This document shows positions 17,667-25,799 of a DNA stretch of 53,012 nucleotides, piece after piece. Under the pieces are notes generated by a model that saw nothing but the letters and a program-made list of their open reading frames with translations, was not told the origin of the DNA and did no database searches. The stretch's first letter is position 1. Every line of letters starts with the position of its first letter. The position numbers were made by a program, and so were the translations under genes. Source of the stretch: a bacterium (GTDB lineage Bacteria; Armatimonadota; Zipacnadia; Zipacnadales; UBA11051); NCBI GenBank assembly GCA_021372615.1, contig JAJFUB010000028.1:1-53012 (forward strand). Reading direction: 5' to 3'.

Positions 17667-18355
17667 GCGCCCTCCGCGAACTTGTAGCCCACGCCGCGCA
17701 CGGTGAGGAGATGCCGGGGATGGGAGGGGTCCGTCTCGATCTTGGTGCGCAGCCAGCGGATGTGCACGTCCACGGTGCGCTCGTCGAGGTACTCCTCCTG
17801 CGCCCAGACGGCGGCCAGTATCTGCTCGCGGGTGCGGACGCGGCCGGCGTGCTCCATCAGGTAGGCGAGCAGGTCGAACTCGCGGGGGGTGAGTCGCACC
17901 GGCGCTCCGTCCGCGGTCACCTCATGGCGCGCGCGATCCACCACGATGCCGCCCCGGCTGAGCGTCAGAGGCGCGGCCTCGGCGCCACTGCCCGCCCGCC
18001 GCAGCACGGTGCGCACCCGGGCCACCAACTCGCGCATGCTGAAGGGCTTGGTGACGTAGTCATCCGCGCCCATCTCCAGGCCGGCCACGCGGTCGGCCTC
18101 GTCGGCGCGGGCAGTGAGCATGATGACGGGCACGCCGGGCCGCTGCTTGCGGAAGGCGCGGAACAGGTCCCAGCCGTTGATGCCCGGCAGCATCAGGTCC
18201 AGCACGACCAGGTCGGGGCGGCCCTGCTCGAACTGGTCCAGCGCCTGGTGGCCGTCGCCCGCCACAGTCACGGCCAGGCCCTCCTGCCCCAGCGCATAGG
18301 CCACCGCCTCGGCCAGACTCGCCTCGTCCTCAACGATCAGAATGTGTTCCGCCAT
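17663..18355 (-). CDS. OmpR/PhoB-family response regulator
   Basis: A 230-residue DNA-binding regulator. The receiver has the acidic pair E9/D10, phospho-acceptor Asp53 in LVVLDLMLPG and the KPF lysine near 105. A winged-helix trans_reg_C domain follows (LTPREFDLLAYLMEHAG, RTVDVHIRWLRTKIE, VRGVGYKF). Family length is normal. Start ATG at 18353-18355; the ribosome-binding site is weak (GGAG about 14 bases upstream). It is the first gene of the two-component operon and lies behind a perfect TATAAT with TTAACA-type direct repeats, suggesting autoregulation. Confidence 0.95.
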   Translation of the reverse strand: MAEHILIVEDEASLAEAVAYALGQEGLAVTVAGDGHQALDQFEQGRPDLVVLDLMLPGINGWDLFRAFRKQRPGVPVIMLTARADEADRVAGLEMGADDYVTKPFSMRELVARVRTVLRRAGSGAEAAPLTLSRGGIVVDRARHEVTADGAPVRLTPREFDLLAYLMEHAGRVRTREQILAAVWAQEEYLDERTVDVHIRWLRTKIETDPSHPRHLLTVRGVGYKFAEGA

Positions 18356-18395
18356 GGCAGATGTGCACGCTCCGGCGACCGCAGTGTCACCCGCG

Positions 18396-18440
18396 ATTAT
18401 AGCCGAGGCCCGTTAATGCCCTGTTAAGCCACATTATGTC
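18396..18440 (-). promoter_or_regulatory. Promoter with PhoP/PhoB-box-like direct repeats
   Basis: Reading the minus strand, TTAACA (18422-18427) is followed 5 bases later by TTAACG (18411-18416), then 9 bases, then a perfect -10 TATAAT (18396-18401). Weaker A/T-rich half-sites (GTTAT, ATAAT) continue upstream at about 10-11-base steps. TTAACA-N5-TTAACA is the known arrangement of PhoP boxes in Bacillus-type phosphate systems. Transcription would start near 18389. Autoregulation by the encoded regulator is inference. Confidence 0.6.
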
Positions 18441-18449
18441 ACCATAACA

Positions 18450-18467
18450 CAGGCCCGACAGGGCCTG
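18450..18467 (-). terminator. Short hairpin after the aldo/keto reductase gene
   Basis: CAGGCCC (18450-18456) and GGGCCTG (18461-18467) form a 7-bp stem with a 4-base loop, 9 bases after the stop of the gene at 18477-19448. On the minus strand TGTTAT follows. It separates that gene from the two-component operon promoter. Termination is likely but not strong. Confidence 0.45.
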
Positions 18468-18476
18468 CGTCCCGCC

Positions 18477-19448
18477 TCACGGCGCCAGCGACGCCGGCAG
18501 CGGGAACAGCTCCCCGCAGCGCCGGTACACGTCGTCGGGCAACTCCGCCTCCGCCGCCGCCAGGTTGCCCTGCAGTTGCTCGGTCTTCGTCGCCCCGAGG
18601 ATCACCGACGTGACCGCCGGGTGCTTCAGGCACCAGGCCAGCGCCAACTGCGCCGTGGTCAGCCCCAGGTCGCCGGCCATGGTCTTCAACTCCTGCGCCT
18701 TGCGCAGGTTCTCGTCGGCGTAGTACAGGTCCATCATGATCTTGTTGGTGCTCTCGTCGGCCGCGCGGCTGCCGGCCGGGGGCGGCTGGCCGGGCTCGTA
18801 CTTGCCCGTCAGCACTCCGTGCGCCAGCGGCGAGAACACCACATTGCCCAGGCCCAGCTTGAGCGTGGTCGGAAAGACCTCCGGCTCCGGGTTGCGCCAG
18901 AGCATCGAGTAGCGCGGCTGGTTGGACACCGGCGGCCGGCACCCGAGGCGCTCGGCTGTGCCCACGGCCTCCTGAATCAGCGCCGCAGGCCACTCGGACA
19001 CGCCCCAGTAGATGATCTTGCCCGCCCGGGCCAGGTCGTCCATCACGCGCACCGTCTCCTGCACCGGCGTGCCTGGGTCGGGCCGGTGGCACTGGTACAG
19101 GTCCACGTAGTCCATCTGCAGCCGCTGCAGGCTGGCATGGCACTGCTCGCGGATGTGCTTGGCCGACAGTCCTCGGTCGTTGGGCCCGTCGCCCATCGGC
19201 GCCCAGACCTTCGTGGCCAGGACGAAGGACTCGCGGGGGTAGTCCTTGAGTATCTTGCCGAAGGCAATCTCGGCCTGCCCGCGGTTGTAGGCATTGGCCG
19301 TGTCAAACCAGTTGACGCCGTGGTCGAAGCACAGCTTCACATGCTCGGCGGCCAGATCGTCCGCCACGTGCATGCCGATGGTCAGCCAGCTTCCGAGGCC
19401 GACGGTGCTGATCTGTACGCCCCACTTGCCCAGATGTCGGTACTGCAT
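18477..19448 (-). CDS. Aldo/keto reductase
   Basis: A 323-residue NADPH-dependent oxidoreductase with an (alpha/beta)8 barrel. The catalytic tetrad is present: Asp49 and Tyr54 (WFDTANAYNRG), Lys80 (ATKVWAP) and His121 (LYQCHRPDP). SNQPRYSMLWR and the NADP-binding end (GATKTEQLQGNL) fit the voltage-gated-K+-channel-beta/YghZ-like subgroup. Start ATG at 19446-19448 has AAGGAGG 7 bases upstream. It is divergent from a prepilin-like gene. The substrate is probably a sugar-derived or other aldehyde, unknown. Confidence 0.93.
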   Translation of the reverse strand: MQYRHLGKWGVQISTVGLGSWLTIGMHVADDLAAEHVKLCFDHGVNWFDTANAYNRGQAEIAFGKILKDYPRESFVLATKVWAPMGDGPNDRGLSAKHIREQCHASLQRLQMDYVDLYQCHRPDPGTPVQETVRVMDDLARAGKIIYWGVSEWPAALIQEAVGTAERLGCRPPVSNQPRYSMLWRNPEPEVFPTTLKLGLGNVVFSPLAHGVLTGKYEPGQPPPAGSRAADESTNKIMMDLYYADENLRKAQELKTMAGDLGLTTAQLALAWCLKHPAVTSVILGATKTEQLQGNLAAAEAELPDDVYRRCGELFPLPASLAP

Positions 19449-19527
19449 GAGTCGCCTCCTTCAGAGCGCCCGAACTGATCCGGTCGCATTTCGTGCTCAT
19501 GTTGACTGCCCGGAACCGGCCCGTCTG

Positions 19528-19536
19528 TGGTATGAT
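19528..19536 (+). promoter_or_regulatory. Extended -10 promoter for prepilin-like gene
   Basis: TGG directly before TATGAT (19531-19536) gives an extended -10 (TGn-TATGAT). A TTGACT 23 bases upstream is too far for a classical -35. A start near 19543 leaves a leader of about 40 bases before the ATG at 19583. Confidence 0.5.
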
Positions 19537-19582
19537 GCGCCGCGCGGCCTGGGGCCGCACATCCTGTCACGAGGAGTTGTCT

Positions 19583-20188
19583 ATGCGGCGCGGTTTCACA
19601 CTGATAGAACTGTTGGTCGTGATCGCCATCATCGCCATCCTGGCGGCCATCCTCTTCCCGGTCTTCGCCAAGGCCCGAGAGAAGGCCCGCCAGACGAGCT
19701 GCCTGAGCAACCTCAAGCAGATGGGCCTGGCCTGGCTGCAGTACGCGCAGGACTACGATGAGAAGGTTGCCGTGTGTCGTGTCTCGTCCACGTGCTCCGG
19801 CTCGGTCTCGAGCTTTTTCCAGGACTTCCCGTATCTCCTCATGCCGTATGTCAAGAACAACCAGGTCTTCGACTGCCCCTCCAGCGGGTACGCGAAGTAC
19901 GCCGGCACCACCTCGTACAACCCGGCCAGCTACCAGCAGAATGTCTATCTGGGCAATGAGCCCCTCGGCACGCCCAACAACTATCGGCCAGCCTCACTGG
20001 GAACGATCACCTCGCCGGCCACCTGTCCGCTGCAGTGGGACAGCGCCAACACCAACTGCGAGGGCTGGTGGGTAGCCAACTACCTGGGCATCCGCCACAA
20101 CGACGGGTTCAACTGCAGTTTCTGCGACGGCCACTCCAAGTGGCTGAGCAAGCAGACCGCCCTCGGCACGATCAGCGCCTCGCCCTAG
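19583..20188 (+). CDS. Prepilin-like protein (DUF1559 type), second copy
   Basis: A 201-residue exported pseudopilin-like protein. Leader MRRG, then the same N-terminal helix as the gene at 15162-15797 and the same [13 protein letters not shown] segment. The globular domains diverge strongly. The C-terminal [18 protein letters not shown] block is shared, with four cysteines in the C-terminal half that could form disulfides. ACGAGGAG lies about 6 bases before the ATG. In-frame codons extend upstream to 19493 but overlap the promoter. Like its paralogue, it is a single gene without secretion machinery nearby. Confidence 0.9.
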   Translation: MRRGFTLIELLVVIAIIAILAAILFPVFAKAREKARQTSCLSNLKQMGLAWLQYAQDYDEKVAVCRVSSTCSGSVSSFFQDFPYLLMPYVKNNQVFDCPSSGYAKYAGTTSYNPASYQQNVYLGNEPLGTPNNYRPASLGTITSPATCPLQWDSANTNCEGWWVANYLGIRHNDGFNCSFCDGHSKWLSKQTALGTISASP

Positions 20189-20211
20189 CCGACAGCCTGC
20201 GTATCGTCCCG

Positions 20212-20239
20212 CCGGCCCGGCTGTGACATGCCGGGCCGG
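20212..20239 (+). terminator. Hairpin after the prepilin-like gene
   Basis: CCGGCCCGGC (20212-20221) and its exact complement (20230-20239) form a 10-bp stem with an 8-base loop, 24 bases after the stop at 20188. The following TCTGCATT is only mildly U-rich. It lies between convergent genes and could serve both. Confidence 0.55.
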
Positions 20240-20275
20240 TCTGCATTCCCCTGGCAGGCGCGATGGAACGCGCCG

Positions 20276-22939
20276 CTACTTCGCCTCGGCGGCCACCTGC
20301 TCGGCCGTCAGCGTCGTGCTGAAGAGCCTGATCTCGTCAATGACCCCGTCCATGAAGTGCAGCCCGCCGTAGCTCCCCAGCCGCAGGTCATAGGCCCCCG
20401 AATGCAGGTCGTCCTGCTTCTCACTCCGCGCCAGCAGCTTCCCGTCGCGATAGTGGCAGACGATCACCCTGTCGCCGTCACGCTGGCACGTCACCGCGAG
20501 GTGATACCACCGGCCGGTCTCCCACTGCAGCGCACCGGTCGCGAAGCTCGTGCCCCACTGGTGCTTCTCGTTGCCCATCTCCAGCGTGAGCTGATAGTTC
20601 GGCGGATAGCCGATCCACCACCAGAAGTGCTGCACCGGGCTCTCGGGGCCCTTGTTGACGATCGTGCGGCCGTTGCCCGGCTGGCTGAGCGAGTTGAGCT
20701 TGACCCACGCGCACAGGCTGAAGCTCTTGAGTTTGTGGAAGGGCTCGTCGGCGATGATGACCGCCTCGGACGAGCGCCCGTCGAAGGCCAGCGCGCTGCC
20801 CTGCTTGCCGGTCGTCCAGGTGGCGGTGCGCACCGCACCCGGATAGGGCGGCGGCGGGCTGCTGTCGGCGAAGCTCTCGCCCTTGCCCTCGTCCAGCTTC
20901 CAGTACCCGATCAGCCCCCTGGGTTTGGCGATCGCTTCAGGCAGGACCCGCGGGTCACTGGCCAGCAGCGGGCGTGGACCTTTGAGCGTCAGCATGACCT
21001 CCGCCGTCTTGGCCCCGCCCAGCGGCGCGACCCCCAGGCGCCAGACGCCGGCCACGGGCTGCCCGGCCTCCACCGCGCTCTCCTCCGTTGCCGCCACCTC
21101 GGCGGACGCCACCTCGGCGCCCTGCGGGTCATACAGCTTCAGCAGCGCACTCTCGCCGGCGTTGCGGCAACGGGCCAGGAGGGCGAGGCTGTCACTGTCC
21201 GGCCGCACGCGGAAGTACAGCTCCGCCGGCGCCGGAACGTGGACGGGATAGGCCGGGATGCGCTCGGGGCGGAGCACGTCGGGCTCGGTCTGCCAACCGC
21301 CCTCGCTCTCCTTGTACTTGCCCTTCCACGGCACCGGCTCCCACTGGTCCAGCGGGCTGCGGTAGTTCCGGTCCTTGAGCCACCTGTCCGCTTCCTGGTG
21401 CGCCCACACCGCCGCGGGCCAGAAGTCGTCATGCCACGAGGGCTTGCCCAGGTAGGCGAAGCGGCAGCCCCAGTCGCGGTACAGGTTGTCCCCGGGCCAG
21501 TGCCAGTAGCCCTGGCCCTTGGTGACCAGGTTGTAGGCATGGGCGGCGAAGAACCGGGGCTCGGTGGCCGGGAAGTACACATCCCACACGGCGCTGCCCT
21601 GCAACACCTCCGCGCCCCAGTCCCGGTACGCCTGCGTGATCTTCCCGAGCCACTGGGGGTCGAAGCCCACGCCGTAGTAGGTGTGCTCGGCGAAGTTCAC
21701 CGTCGGCACGCCCGGCTGGCCGAAGCCCCGGGCGATGCCCCGGCAGAACCAGTTGCCGATCTCGGTGACGAACATGTCGGTCAGGAAGTCGGGGTTGATC
21801 TTGTGCAACTCGTTCCGGCACCAGCCCGCGATGGCCGCCATCTCGTTCTCAAGATACCTGTCGTACTCGGGGTACAGCTTCTGCGCCTGGAGCCAGTCGT
21901 AGCGCGCCTGGCCGGTCGTGAGCTGCGTGAGCAGCCCCATGTCCTGCTGCTTGGCCTTGAGGAACCCGCCGAGGCAGGTGTCACAGAAGCACGTGCCGCT
22001 CATCATGTAGTGGCCGTACTTCCAGGCAGCGTACATCTCGGGGTCCAGGCCGAAGCCGACAACGCAGGGGTTGCTGCGTGACAGCTCGGCCGCCACCCGC
22101 GCCCGCGACAGGTAGACCTGCTCCCACATCCTCCGGTCCAGCGGACACGGCGCCAGCGGCAGCTTCTCCAAGTGCTCGATATACAGCCCCGGCCGACAGC
22201 CCTCCCAGGCCCTCACCTCGGCTCCGCTGCCGCCGAGGTTCACCGTCGGCATGACGCGCAGGTTGACCTTCTTCGCGTAGTCGCACCAGCGCTTGACCTT
22301 GGCCGTCCAGTCCTTCAGCCCTGCCGGGGTCAGGAAGTCATCGGCGTAGCGCTCGAAGTCAATCATCGCCACGTTGAAGCCCCCCAGCTTCAGGTCGCGC
22401 AGGAAGTGCAGGTGCAGGGGCGTGCGATCATACGCACTGTGTGGACCGCCATCGAGGCACCAGCACGACACCAGCGGCTTGACCCGCGCGGTGTTGCGGC
22501 TCCCAGGGCCGGAGTTGACCAGCAACGTGCAGACCCCGGGCTGCTTCGCCACCGCCACCCGCGTCGTCTTGCCCGGCGCGACGACGCCCGTCGCCAGTTC
22601 CTGCCCTGCGCCATCGAAGAGCGCATAGAGCGTGTGCGGCCAGACCGACTGCCCGGAGACGCCGGTGATCTCGCAGGCGACGCTCCTGTCCCGGTCGGGC
22701 AGCAGCATGAAGAGGCTCTCACCGACCACGGTCAGGGGAGGCGCGTTGCGCGCCCCGCCCTCCTGGGGCGGCAGCACGAAGCGCGGCCGGAGGGGCTCGA
22801 CGGTGGGGTCATGGAAGAGCACCCCGCGCAGGCGCTCGGTCTCCAGCCACTGCACCCGCGGGTTCAGGGCGGGGAAGTCGGCGGCGAGGGCCGCCGCCGT
22901 GATGGTGACCATCATGAGTGCAATGGCCAGAGTTCTCAT
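20276..22939 (-). CDS. Secreted GH-like protein with C-terminal LamG domain
   Basis: An 887-residue exported protein. The signal peptide is MRTLAIALMMVTITAAALA. Residues ~150-560 look like a TIM-barrel glycoside hydrolase of the GH42-like or 'hypothetical glycosyl hydrolase' kind. The CFCDTCLGGFL element (C-x-C-x2-C-x3-F) occurs at a matching place in GH42 enzymes, and acidic residues lie in FGLDPEMYAAW. About 670-887 is a concanavalin-like LamG domain (GLIGYWKLDEGKG, FSLCAWVKLN, GVIDEIRLFSTTL). No catalytic pair can be assigned with confidence. Start ATG at 22937-22939 has AGGGTGG upstream. It lies downstream of the nucleoside hydrolase gene on the same strand. A cell-surface glycan role is inferred. 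Confidence 0.72.
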   Translation of the reverse strand: MRTLAIALMMVTITAAALAADFPALNPRVQWLETERLRGVLFHDPTVEPLRPRFVLPPQEGGARNAPPLTVVGESLFMLLPDRDRSVACEITGVSGQSVWPHTLYALFDGAGQELATGVVAPGKTTRVAVAKQPGVCTLLVNSGPGSRNTARVKPLVSCWCLDGGPHSAYDRTPLHLHFLRDLKLGGFNVAMIDFERYADDFLTPAGLKDWTAKVKRWCDYAKKVNLRVMPTVNLGGSGAEVRAWEGCRPGLYIEHLEKLPLAPCPLDRRMWEQVYLSRARVAAELSRSNPCVVGFGLDPEMYAAWKYGHYMMSGTCFCDTCLGGFLKAKQQDMGLLTQLTTGQARYDWLQAQKLYPEYDRYLENEMAAIAGWCRNELHKINPDFLTDMFVTEIGNWFCRGIARGFGQPGVPTVNFAEHTYYGVGFDPQWLGKITQAYRDWGAEVLQGSAVWDVYFPATEPRFFAAHAYNLVTKGQGYWHWPGDNLYRDWGCRFAYLGKPSWHDDFWPAAVWAHQEADRWLKDRNYRSPLDQWEPVPWKGKYKESEGGWQTEPDVLRPERIPAYPVHVPAPAELYFRVRPDSDSLALLARCRNAGESALLKLYDPQGAEVASAEVAATEESAVEAGQPVAGVWRLGVAPLGGAKTAEVMLTLKGPRPLLASDPRVLPEAIAKPRGLIGYWKLDEGKGESFADSSPPPPYPGAVRTATWTTGKQGSALAFDGRSSEAVIIADEPFHKLKSFSLCAWVKLNSLSQPGNGRTIVNKGPESPVQHFWWWIGYPPNYQLTLEMGNEKHQWGTSFATGALQWETGRWYHLAVTCQRDGDRVIVCHYRDGKLLARSEKQDDLHSGAYDLRLGSYGGLHFMDGVIDEIRLFSTTLTAEQVAAEAK

Positions 22940-22997
22940 TGCGGCACCACCCTTTCTGAACCGGTGTAGGAGCGGTCACCGACCGCGACCGCCCCCG

Positions 22998-23861
22998 TCA
23001 CCGCCCCAGCCGCTGCCCCAGGAGCCGCTCCATGAACAGCATCAGGAAGCGACCGACATGGGGCGTCACGGCCACGCGCATGTTCGGCTCGCCCTTGACC
23101 GGCCGCGTGTGGCCTTCGTCGTCGCACACGAGGCACAGGTCGGCCATCCCGCATATCGTCTCATCAATCGCCACGCCCACGGCCAGCGGGTCGTGCAGGA
23201 CCGGCGTCTGTCCGGGCCAGCAGCTCAGCATCCCCACCAGCCCGTCCGTCAGCGGCGTGCCGGCCGCCAGGATGCGCGCGCGGTTCTCGGCCTCCAGCTT
23301 CACCCGGTACGTCGCGTCCAGCGGTACCATGACCAGCGGCGCCCCACACGACAGCATCGCCTGCGAGGCCGGGACGTCGGTGACGATGTTGTACTCGGGC
23401 TTGATCTCCGGCGTCGCGCCCTCCGGCCAGCCGACGCACCCGCCCATGATGACGAAGTCGCACTTGCGGCCCAGGTCGGGGTCCAGCTTCAGCGCGTCGC
23501 CGATGTTGGTGAACGGCCCAATCGGGATGATGGTGATCTCGCCCGGGGCAGCGTTGACCTGCTCGACGAGGAAGTCCGCGGCGCTCTGGGCGACAGGCGC
23601 GGTGGCCGTATAGCCTTCGGCCCACGGCGCCTGGTTGACGCCGCCGCCGGTGTCGGTGGCGCGGCCCACCGCCACGGGGACATCATTGCGGCCGCACTCG
23701 TGCAGCATCTTGAGCGCCAGCTTCGCGCGGGCGGCCGTGTCGTTGTTGGCGATGGTGACGCCGACGAGCTCCAGCTCGGGCGAGCACAGGATCAGCGCTA
23801 GGGCATAGGCGTCGTCAATGTCGGTGCCGATGTCGGTGTCGAGAATGATGCGGCGAGCCAT
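22998..23861 (-). CDS. Nucleoside hydrolase (IUNH family)
   Basis: A 287-residue ribonucleoside hydrolase-like enzyme that cleaves N-glycosidic bonds of nucleosides. The Ca2+-binding N-terminal motif is perfect (LDTDIGTDIDDAYAL). The family core follows: VGVTIANNDTAARA, then TIIPIGPFTNIGDAL and VIMGGCVG. I chose the ATG at 23859-23861 (start MARRIIL) because GGAGG sits 7 bases upstream. The frame is open to 23903, but that extra 14 residues would be unusual. It may be co-transcribed with the LamG protein (58-base gap). Base specificity is unknown; a ribose-recycling role is possible. Confidence 0.93.
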   Translation of the reverse strand: MARRIILDTDIGTDIDDAYALALILCSPELELVGVTIANNDTAARAKLALKMLHECGRNDVPVAVGRATDTGGGVNQAPWAEGYTATAPVAQSAADFLVEQVNAAPGEITIIPIGPFTNIGDALKLDPDLGRKCDFVIMGGCVGWPEGATPEIKPEYNIVTDVPASQAMLSCGAPLVMVPLDATYRVKLEAENRARILAAGTPLTDGLVGMLSCWPGQTPVLHDPLAVGVAIDETICGMADLCLVCDDEGHTRPVKGEPNMRVAVTPHVGRFLMLFMERLLGQRLGR

Positions 23862-24175
23862 GGCGGGGCCTCCGAAGGGATTGGCGTAGAGTTCCGGCAT
23901 CATGAGGGGTTGACCTGCCGGTGGGACGGCAACGGCTCCTCACCCCTGCCCCTCTCCCTCGCCCGCGGAACGACCGCGGGCTCCGGAGAGGGGAGGCCGA
24001 ATGTCGCTCTGTAACTTCGAAGCCACGAAGTGGTCGCACGTGGTCCCCTCTCCGGAGCGCGGCCTCATCGCGCGAGGGAGAGGGGTAGGGGTGAGGACGC
24101 CGTTCCCGGCAGGTCGCGCCGACCCTCGAACCGAAATGTCCTCCCTCACCAACGACTTCCCCGGGAGGGCATCCC
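23862..24175. other. Intergenic region holding a nested palindrome
   Basis: This divergent region between the nucleoside hydrolase and the SDR gene is dominated by the 159-bp nested palindrome (23938-24096). Only about 80 bases on each side are left for promoters, and none was clear. Short open frames inside it look like chance products of the repeat arms. Confidence 0.5.
23938..24096. repeat. 159-bp nested palindromic element
   Basis: Outer arms of 25 bases (23938-23962 and 24072-24096) pair with one mismatch; they are C/T-rich on the left and G/A-rich on the right. Inner 14-base arms (23981-23994 and 24044-24057) pair perfectly. Two smaller hairpins lie inside: CCCGCGG/CCGCGGG (23962-23968, 23974-23980) and ACTTCG/CGAAGT (24014-24019, 24026-24031). 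The branched fold looks like a MITE or REP-type element rather than a terminator. No target-site duplication was recognised. Confidence 0.7.
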
Positions 24176-25141
24176 ATGAACGAACTGAACATCCGCACCC
24201 TCGCCGTCTTCGGCGGCAGCGGCAAGCTCGGCCAGGCGCTCATCCGGCACTTCCTCGGCCAGGGCCTCGGCATCCGCGCCATGGTCCACCACACCCCGCT
24301 CGACCTCCCGGGCGTCGAGAGTGTCGCCGGCGATGTGCGCAACCTGGCGGACGTCCGGGGGGTCTGCGACGGCGCCGACGCCGTGCTCTGCCTGGCCACC
24401 ACCAAGGAAGACCCTGACACGTTCTTCGATGTGAGCCTGAAGGGCACGTTCAATGTCCTGGAGGCTTGCCGCGACACGCCGGTCAAGCAACTGATCCTGG
24501 CCGGGGGCGACGCGGCCTGTGGCATCTGGTTCTACCCGCACCCCGAGCCGATTGACGAGACCCACCCGCTCATGGCCTACCCGGGCTACTACGCCTTCAG
24601 TAAGGTCATGGAAGAGGTCATGCTCAACCAATACCACATCCAGTATGGCCTGCCGACCTGCGTCCTGCGGATGTCGTGGATATTCGAGAGGGCCGACATC
24701 CTCAACCACCTGTCGTTGCGCAACCTCAACCCCGCGGAAAAGGGTCACGGGTGGGACGACTACCTGACCGAGGAGCTGCGTGCCGTCATCGCCGCGGGTG
24801 GCAACCGCGTGCCGATCCTGGTGAACGATCAGGGCGTGCCGTACACGCGGCACATCGTGCATCTAGATGATGTCGTGCAGGCCTTCGACAAGGCGCTGGG
24901 CCATCCGGCCGCCATCGGCGAGACCTTCCACATCGCCGCGCCGCGCGCGTTCCGCTATGACGAGGCGGCGGCATACCTGGCCCCCAAGGTGGGCCTGGAG
25001 ACCGCCACCATCACGGCCTCGGGCTACCACTCGTTCGAGATCAACGTGAGCAAGGCACGGCGGATGCTGGCCTATGACCCGCAGTACGACATCTTCGGGA
25101 TCATTGATAAGGCGCTGCAGTGGAGGCAGGAGCACCCATAG
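24176..25141 (+). CDS. NAD-dependent epimerase/dehydratase (extended SDR)
   Basis: A 321-residue cytoplasmic sugar-nucleotide or related dehydrogenase/epimerase. The Rossmann glycine motif is near the start (VFGGSGKLGQALIRHF). The catalytic YxxxK is YYAFSK. A substrate-binding stretch (VLRMSWIFERADI) and VHLDDVVQAFDKAL match extended SDRs. GGGAGG lies 7 bases before ATG 24176. First gene of a run with the membrane-protein, GH-like and beta-helix genes; gaps are 16, -4 and 10 bases. The substrate is unknown. It probably modifies a sugar released or built by the downstream proteins, by inference. Confidence 0.9.
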   Translation: MNELNIRTLAVFGGSGKLGQALIRHFLGQGLGIRAMVHHTPLDLPGVESVAGDVRNLADVRGVCDGADAVLCLATTKEDPDTFFDVSLKGTFNVLEACRDTPVKQLILAGGDAACGIWFYPHPEPIDETHPLMAYPGYYAFSKVMEEVMLNQYHIQYGLPTCVLRMSWIFERADILNHLSLRNLNPAEKGHGWDDYLTEELRAVIAAGGNRVPILVNDQGVPYTRHIVHLDDVVQAFDKALGHPAAIGETFHIAAPRAFRYDEAAAYLAPKVGLETATITASGYHSFEINVSKARRMLAYDPQYDIFGIIDKALQWRQEHP

Positions 25142-25157
25142 GGACGAGTGATGCGCG

Positions 25158-25799
25158 ATGGGCGAGAGCATCTTCCTGCGGTATCCGTGGCTGGGCGGCC
25201 TGCTGGTCGTCGCGGTGTTCGGGCTCATGATGCTGTGGGTGACGAAGCTGCAGGAGGCCACTCGCGCCGCCAGCGGGCCCCCCGATGCCAGCGGCAGTGG
25301 GCCTGCCCCTGCGTCCCTGCGCGGGACCTGGCTGAGTCGTTTCCTGCTGCTGTGCGTGGCGGGGGCGCTCCTGACAGTGCTGGGGTATCTGGACGCGATG
25401 GGCACGCGTGGGCTGCTTGGTTTGCCACGTGGCACAGCCTTCGAGTTCATCCTGGGCGCGTTCGTGTCCCCCGTGATCGCCCTGGCGATCTCGACGGTGA
25501 CCAAGGTGCACGTAGCCTGGCGCGCCGCGCAACTGGGCTTGCCCATCCGCACGATTCTGCCCCCCTGGGTGGCGCTGGAGAACTGGGCGCTGCATCTGGC
25601 GAGCATTGCCGTGTTGCTCGCCCTGCCACTGCTTTTTGGGCTACGCCCCTTCTTCATCGGTGGCGTGGCAGCGTCCACTGCCGTCTGCCTGTGGGCGTGG
25701 GGCCAGGCCCGCGCCGCGCACCGGCGCCCGTTGCCCCCGTCGCCGCCGCCGGTCGTGCCCCCGCCTCCGCCAGACCCGGCCTCGGGAGAGCGACCATGA
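25158..25799 (+). CDS. Membrane protein of unknown function
   Basis: A 213-residue protein with about five hydrophobic segments: ~12-30 (LGGLLVVAVFGLMMLWVTK), ~60-78, ~94-110, ~140-160 and ~165-180. A proline-rich C-terminal tail (PPSPPPVVPPPPP) is probably disordered. I recognise no family. Start ATG at 25158; a GGGACGAG stretch precedes it. Its last 4 bases overlap the start of the GH-like gene (ATGA), so the two are translationally coupled. Confidence 0.65.
   Translation: MGESIFLRYPWLGGLLVVAVFGLMMLWVTKLQEATRAASGPPDASGSGPAPASLRGTWLSRFLLLCVAGALLTVLGYLDAMGTRGLLGLPRGTAFEFILGAFVSPVIALAISTVTKVHVAWRAAQLGLPIRTILPPWVALENWALHLASIAVLLALPLLFGLRPFFIGGVAASTAVCLWAWGQARAAHRRPLPPSPPPVVPPPPPDPASGERP

Noticed and set aside
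19502-19536. Classical TTGACT/TATGAT promoter before the second prepilin-like gene
   Set aside because: A spacing of 23 bases is too long; an extended -10 without a -35 is the better reading.
23998-24417. Protein-coding frames running through the 159-bp palindrome
   Set aside because: They are not preceded by ribosome-binding sites and read through the repeat arms into other frames of the SDR gene.
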